Of a stretch of 10,798 nt of DNA, positions 8,064 through 10,798 are shown in pieces. The notes under the pieces are model-generated. The model saw only the letters and a program-made list of their open reading frames with translations. It did not search any database and was not told the origin of the DNA. Origin of the DNA: Coemansia sp. RSA 1804 (lineage: Eukaryota; Kickxellomycota; Kickxellomycetes; Kickxellales; Kickxellaceae); contig JANBTH010000833.1 in the NCBI GenBank assembly GCA_027578815.1, positions 1-10,798 on the forward strand, read 5' to 3'. Position 1 is the stretch's first letter, and each line of letters opens with the position of its first letter. Position numbers and translations under genes: made by a program.

Positions 8064-8431
8064 GTTTTTTTTTCATTTTTGCTAGCTTGAAAACATTCAG
8101 ATACAAAATATATAGCAGATACATATTTGTGTCTGTATTATTAAGATATCACCACATGTGATTTACAATTATAACACGTGGCAGTGTAATATGAAAATAT
8201 GTGTTATATGATGCATAAAAAATATTGTTCAAGAATTATACAACACGGAAACGGTAAACAGGTATATAAAACCTAAAGTCACATACTTCAGTAAAACAGA
8301 AAAATTCCAGTTTGCCTTTTCTTTGACGTTTTCAAATAGTGAATTTATTAACACAGTTTATCTTATTACACAGCAGTATCTAATTTGTGAACAATTATTT
8401 GCATTTGGTAATTTGAAAGGATAACCAAACG

Positions 8432-8475
8432 GCTAACAAGGCAACGAATGCCTACCACTGGGCAATTCTTTAACA
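8432..8475 (-). repeat. Conserved 3'-flank block, copy 4
   Basis: This is a version of the 3'-flank block about 103 nt past the stop of copy 4, with the same CACTGG core followed two bases later by ATTCTTTAA. Read on the plus strand the core encodes YHWAIL then a stop, as in the block past copy 2, but no in-frame ATG is aligned: the position matching the ATG at 9413 may be ACG. It also holds a small possible hairpin (GGCA, 5-nt loop, TGCC). The 5' part of the alignment is ambiguous. Confidence 0.5.
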
Positions 8476-8576
8476 AAGGAATTTACCTGGTATTACAATT
8501 TATTATTCAACTTTAATAAAAGCAAAACAAGGTGTAAAATTGAAAACGAACTCTCATTAAACGCTTTTGTTAGCCG

Positions 8577-8969
8577 TCATTCTGACCAGTCGATTTGCAG
8601 TTTTTTGTATTTATTTTCTTTAGACTTCTTGCGATACCTACGGCGCAGTTTTCTTATTTTGTCAATCTCATTTGTAAGTTTCATTTTATTCTTCCTGAAT
8701 TTCTTTTTCTTCTCTTTTTTGTCTTGCTTGATTGGCGTATTCATTTTCCAAACGCATAGAGTCTGTTGGCTTTTAATAGCAATATTACACAAAGGTATTT
8801 CTCGGTTCCATTGGGTTAGAAACACATCCGAAATTGCTGATTTCAAAGCCTGCCTATTCCGTTCAAGCTCATAAGGAACGTCTACTTCTATCACATAATA
8901 AGAAGAATCAAACTTTCTGCTATCTTTAACCATGCAGCTCACTCTGCACATTCTATTATCATCTTCCAT
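8577..8969 (-). CDS. Array copy 4: unknown small basic protein (130 aa)
   Basis: The family is unrecognised. I chose the ATG at 8967-8969 (ACAAGATGG), which matches the family start; the frame extends 24 residues upstream to 9041, but that stretch is Phe-rich leader DNA and would be mistaken for a signal peptide. The register is shifted by one: C8-R-V-S-C12, D16-S, then V29-D-V-P32-Y-E, A45-I46 and an I63-A-I strand. It lacks the glycine pair of the other copies and is the most diverged in that loop. A Trp pair (54, 73) flanks the third strand. From about residue 80 to the end the chain is extremely basic (many Lys and Arg with few acidic residues), ending WSE. There is no catalytic motif. 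A nucleic-acid-binding or nuclear-targeting tail is plausible but unproven. Confidence 0.68.
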   Translation of the reverse strand: MEDDNRMCRVSCMVKDSRKFDSSYYVIEVDVPYELERNRQALKSAISDVFLTQWNREIPLCNIAIKSQQTLCVWKMNTPIKQDKKEKKKKFRKNKMKLTNEIDKIRKLRRRYRKKSKENKYKKLQIDWSE

Positions 8970-9080
8970 CTTGTATAAAAAGAATCTTATATTAAAGCAG
9001 AAGAATATGAAAAATGGTAGAAAGAGGAATTTATTGGACAAAAATTGAAGAACAAAAGAAATTGAATAAAGGTTTAGAGT

Positions 9081-9140
9081 TCATATAATATTTTCAATCA
9101 TTGCAGTTATTAATTTAATAAATTTCAAACAAGTCACATT
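9081..9140 (-). promoter_or_regulatory. Core promoter of array copy 4 (TATA-like box plus TATGTGACTT-type motif)
   Basis: On the minus strand TATTATATGA (9081-9090) lies about 112 nt before the ATG. The motif at 9131-9140 (AAGTCACATT on the plus strand) lies about 40 nt further up and 162 nt from the start, the same distance as in copy 1. The TTGCATGTAG plus TG-rich tract at 9149-9182 matches the copy 1 promoter. Its homology to the promoters of copies 1 and 5 is the main support. Confidence 0.55.
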
Positions 9141-9233
9141 AGAACAATTTGCATGTAGTAGATATACACATGTATGTGTGTATGTTTGTGGTTGTCATAT
9201 GATACACGTATCCGAATCACACGATACTTGTCC

Positions 9234-9252
9234 ATATGTCGTGCAGTCATTT
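9234..9252 (-). promoter_or_regulatory. 19-nt shared upstream element, copy 4
   Basis: The plus-strand sequence ATATGTCGTGCAGTCATTT is identical to 10193-10211 upstream of copy 5. A second shared word, TTGTCATATGAT, lies at 9192-9203 here and at 10174-10185 there. Both words are 5' of the core promoter of their gene, so they may be an upstream activating site or simply conserved duplicated DNA. The 19-of-19 match stands out against the low identity of the two proteins. Confidence 0.5.
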
Positions 9253-9412
9253 TTTGTACAGACAGAGGAAAGGCAATATCGAATATGAAAATGCAGAGTT
9301 TAATATGTTTGCATGATTAACAAATATACAGACAATATTAAGAACATGTATAGTATTAAAAATTAACCTGCAGGCAAACATTGTCTTTTTTATTTAGCAT
9401 GTTAATCTAATA

Positions 9413-9631
9413 ATGGCTAACTCGGCATTGAATGCAAAGCTACCAGCATTTCAAGAGAACCGCAATGTCTATCACTGGAAAATTCTTCAAAAGAATAAAT
9501 CTTACTTTTCTTTAGAAAATTTATTACTTAATTTTGATAAAAACAAAAAAAGTGTAGGCTTGACAAAGTGGAAACAAATTCAATGCCTTGTTACCCATCA
9601 GACCTACCTCTTGTCCCGTATTTTCCGTTGA
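9413..9631 (+). other. Plus-strand ORF (72 codons) with YHWKIL, overlapping the end of copy 5
   Basis: This frame opens at ATG 9413, and its first 25 codons align without gaps to the 25-codon ORF at 6415. Where that ORF stops (TAA) this one reads CAA and runs on into the 3' end of array copy 5 on the other strand, so the C-terminal 46 codons are probably read-through of non-coding or antisense sequence. Either the two frames preserve a real small peptide or the region is a conserved non-coding element. I keep it as a low-confidence candidate. Confidence 0.2.
9452..9492 (-). repeat. Conserved 3'-flank block, copy 5
   Basis: This is the partner of the block at 6454-6494 (30 of 41 identical by eye), starting about 100 nt past the stop of copy 5. 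The flanking text on its left (ATGTTAATCTAATAATGGCTAAC on the plus strand, 9400-9421 region) also resembles the text left of the block past copy 2, so the homologous stretch is probably about 90 nt. Confidence 0.6.
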
Positions 9632-9977
9632 GCCTTGCTTTTGTCTTTTGACGATCCCTACGCCGGTCCTGCCTATTACCTCTACTTTTCGGTGGTTTAT
9701 TATCCTTTCCACTATTTTCTTTTTCATTCTTACGTGTTTGTTTATCTGATTTTTTGTCATCTGGATTATCCACTCTGTTGTAGCTTCTAATGTGAATATG
9801 ATCTATGCGTATATCAATATTTATTTTTTTCCACATCTCCCTTATTATTAACTTCATCTCTCTCTTATTATGTTCATGTACTTTAGAAATTACAATTTCT
9901 TCAGTACCAGAACCGCGTCCCTTGCCACTACTATTAGTAAAATTACATCTTAATTTGCAAGTGTCATCACTGGTCAT
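9591..9977 (-). CDS. Array copy 5: unknown small basic protein (128 aa)
   Basis: The family is unrecognised. The start is the ATG at 9975-9977 in the context ACAAAATG, the clearest family start. This copy shows the consensus best: C7-K-L-R-C11, N15-S-S17-G-K-G20, a strand with IVI at 28-30, a helix-like stretch (37-51) with I45, then R57-I-D-H-I61-H-I63 as a third strand. From about residue 70 it is rich in Asp, Lys, Asn and Arg, with a strong basic cluster (RRRDRQKTKARL, about 102-113) close to RRKNREKTKASL of copy 2, and it ends SDG where copy 2 ends TDG. There is no signal peptide, membrane segment or enzyme motif. A compact N-terminal domain plus a disordered basic tail suggests a nucleic-acid or protein-binding role, by inference only. 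Confidence 0.7.
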   Translation of the reverse strand: MTSDDTCKLRCNFTNSSGKGRGSGTEEIVISKVHEHNKREMKLIIREMWKKINIDIRIDHIHIRSYNRVDNPDDKKSDKQTRKNEKENSGKDNKPPKSRGNRQDRRRDRQKTKARLNGKYGTRGRSDG

Positions 9978-10070
9978 TTTGTAGAAGTAGATTGAATAAA
10001 ATGAATTTCAAATTACAAAAAACGAGGGAGTGGGCTATTTTGGCAAAAAATGTGAAAGAGAAAAAACGAG

Positions 10071-10124
10071 TTTATATAGCAGTTGTCGTTCTTTTTCTTG
10101 ACAAAAGACAAACAAGTCACATAA
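10071..10124 (-). promoter_or_regulatory. Core promoter of array copy 5 (TATA box plus TATGTGACTT motif)
   Basis: On the minus strand CTATATAAA (10071-10079) lies about 95 nt before the ATG and TTATGTGACTT (10114-10124) about 40 nt further up. The TATA box is identical to that of copy 1 and the upstream motif matches copies 1 and 4. The leader includes AAATTCATTTTATTC, shared with copy 3. Confidence 0.58.
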
Positions 10125-10192
10125 TAATAATTCATATTATAAATAAACACAGTGTATGTATTTATATGGATTTTTGTCATATGATTTTGCCA

Positions 10193-10211
10193 ATATGTCG
10201 TGCAGTCATTT
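10193..10211 (-). promoter_or_regulatory. 19-nt shared upstream element, copy 5
   Basis: This is an exact copy of the 19-nt word at 9234-9252, again upstream of the core promoter, with TTGTCATATGAT close by (10174-10185). The spacing between the two words differs (about 8 nt here, about 30 nt in copy 4), so they look like separate sites. Recognisable array homology ends near here. Confidence 0.5.
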
Positions 10212-10524
10212 AGTGGAAGGGGAAGTGGCCCCACGGACTGAAACATAGGCAATTTAATTTGCTTTTGTATCTAAAATTTAAAAAATATGTGAAACATAGG
10301 TTAAATTAGCAAAAAAGCAGAAAAAAGAGTATACGCATTGAATCTAGCCGAAAACTGAAAAAGGGGAGGAGGGTTTAGGCAATAAAAACATACAGTTTTT
10401 TAACATGGATTACACATGGGGGAGATGGTATATTTTCTAAATTATATTAATTCATTTCCTTCCACATAAAATATATAATTGTAAGCCAGCCCAGTACGTA
10501 TAAAACAGGAGAACATGGCACTGA
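10212..10524. other. Intergenic region at the right edge of the array
   Basis: This AT-rich DNA separates the last array promoter from the stop of the right-hand gene. It contains a direct repeat TGAAACATAGG (10239-10249 and 10290-10300). I see no 3'-flank block of a sixth cassette, so the array seems to end here. It should include the 3' UTR of the right-hand gene, but no convincing minus-strand AATAAA was found. Confidence 0.45.
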
Positions 10525-10798
10525 TTATGCTGTCGTGGAACATCTGCTGAACTCGTTACGCAGTGCAGAGAAGAACTCTGGCGCAGCGGTACCGCCAGTC
10601 AAGGAAGCAGCACCGATGACGTCGGTCATTTCGACATCGGAGGCAGAGGCATCGTCAGCGGGATAAAGTTCAGTCTCGGACTTGGAAACAGATTCCTCCA
10701 CTGTTGTTGTTGTCTGGTTGGGCGGAGGAAGAAGCTGGGCGGCGGCAAAGCGCTCGAAGAGGAGATCCACGGACGGCAGAACATGCAGCGGCGCACTG
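10525..10798 (-). CDS. 3' end of a gene running off the right edge (C-terminal 90 residues)
   Basis: This is the C-terminal part of a minus-strand gene; the frame is open to the window edge and closes at TAA 10525-10527. No start is inside the window (an apparent start at 10770 is an internal GTG). Codon use is GC-rich like the reductase and unlike the array. The visible part begins with a hydrophobic stretch (APLHVLPSVDLLFERF), then an acidic, Ser/Thr-rich disordered segment and a short ending with FFSALRNEF. A proline-bearing segment of the type HVLPSVDLLF followed by a short acidic tail is faintly reminiscent of the C-termini of some WD40-type U3 snoRNP (Utp17/WDR75-like) proteins, but that is a weak impression and I leave the product unnamed. 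Confidence 0.7.
   Translation of the reverse strand, partial: SAPLHVLPSVDLLFERFAAAQLLPPPNQTTTTVEESVSKSETELYPADDASASDVEMTDVIGAASLTGGTAAPEFFSALRNEFSRCSTTA

Larger units (their letters stand above)
5419..10211 (-). repeat. Tandem array of five diverged cassettes of an unknown small-protein family
   Basis: Five minus-strand ORFs follow one another with stops at 5419, 6621, 7679, 8577 and 9591, a period of about 0.9-1.2 kb. All are intron-less and AT-rich. They share an ungapped N-terminal pattern (paired Cys, N15, S17, G20, P31, I45), a basic C-terminal tail, an A-rich start context, TATA boxes at similar distances and blocks of flanking DNA. The shared flanks show that whole cassettes (promoter, ORF, 3' region) were duplicated, followed by heavy divergence. 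I see no transposase, terminal repeats or target-site duplication, so unequal crossing-over is the likeliest origin. Confidence 0.85.

Noticed and set aside
8970..9041. A Phe-rich N-terminal extension of array copy 4 resembling a signal peptide
   Set aside because: The alignment of leader and protein register with the other copies puts the start at 8969. The extension is translated leader DNA.
9490..9600. An intron after the stop of copies 2, 4 and 5 joining a C-terminal exon in the 3'-flank block
   Set aside because: The minus-strand frames in the block are open and share SLEM, and copy 5 has GGTAACA at the stop, but copies 2 and 4 lack a matching 5' splice site, so splicing is not supported.
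5419..9977. The G-K-G loop of the array proteins as a nucleotide-binding P-loop
   Set aside because: It lacks the GxxxxGK[ST] spacing, and the glycine is missing in copy 4.
5419..10211. The array as a transposon or integrated element
   Set aside because: I saw no transposase-like or polymerase-like ORF, no terminal inverted or long direct repeats, and no target-site duplication.
9992..10252. Open frames on both strands in the copy 5 promoter region
   Set aside because: Both start at TTG and overlap the TATA box and shared promoter words, with no conservation of reading frame.

Overview
The window looks like nuclear DNA of a fungus, probably an early-diverging lineage; a zoopagomycete such as a Kickxellales member is a guess from the intron-less, GC-rich, Ser/Ala-rich reductase gene beside AT-rich intergenic DNA. 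There is no bacterial-style gene organisation and no rRNA, tRNA, CRISPR array or transposase that I can see.

Layout. Positions 1-1028 are the upstream region of one large plus-strand gene. Its leader has two short upstream ORFs, the second ending 13 nt before the main start, and possibly a 5'-UTR intron. Positions 1029-4898 encode a complete 1289-residue HMG-CoA reductase: N-terminal membrane anchor, sterol-sensing domain, long Ser-rich linker and catalytic domain with all four catalytic residues. It is the only gene here with a firm function, the committed step of sterol/isoprenoid synthesis at the ER. Positions 4899-5418 are the convergent 3' flank.

Positions 5419 to about 10211 hold the most interesting part: an AT-rich tandem array of five minus-strand cassettes of about 0.9-1.2 kb. 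Each carries one small intron-less ORF (99-172 codons) of a family I do not recognise. The five proteins are very divergent, yet they align without gaps over about the first 48 residues (copy 4 is shifted by one): paired Cys near residues 7 and 11, N15, S17, G20, a V/I/M-P at 30-31, I45, then an R-x-D-x-I strand near 58-62, followed by a very basic tail. Flanking DNA is shared too: an ACAAAATG start context, TATA boxes about 75-120 nt upstream, a TATGTGACTT motif about 40 nt further up in three copies, a 19-nt perfect element shared by copies 4 and 5, and a roughly 41-nt block about 100-130 nt past the stop of copies 2, 4 and 5. Copy 1 has lost the family start codon (ATA in place of ATG) but stays open.

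Positions 10525-10798 are the 3' end of a GC-richer minus-strand gene that runs off the window. Nothing links the array functionally to the reductase. The array reads as a lineage-specific, rapidly diversifying gene cluster between two ordinary housekeeping-type genes.
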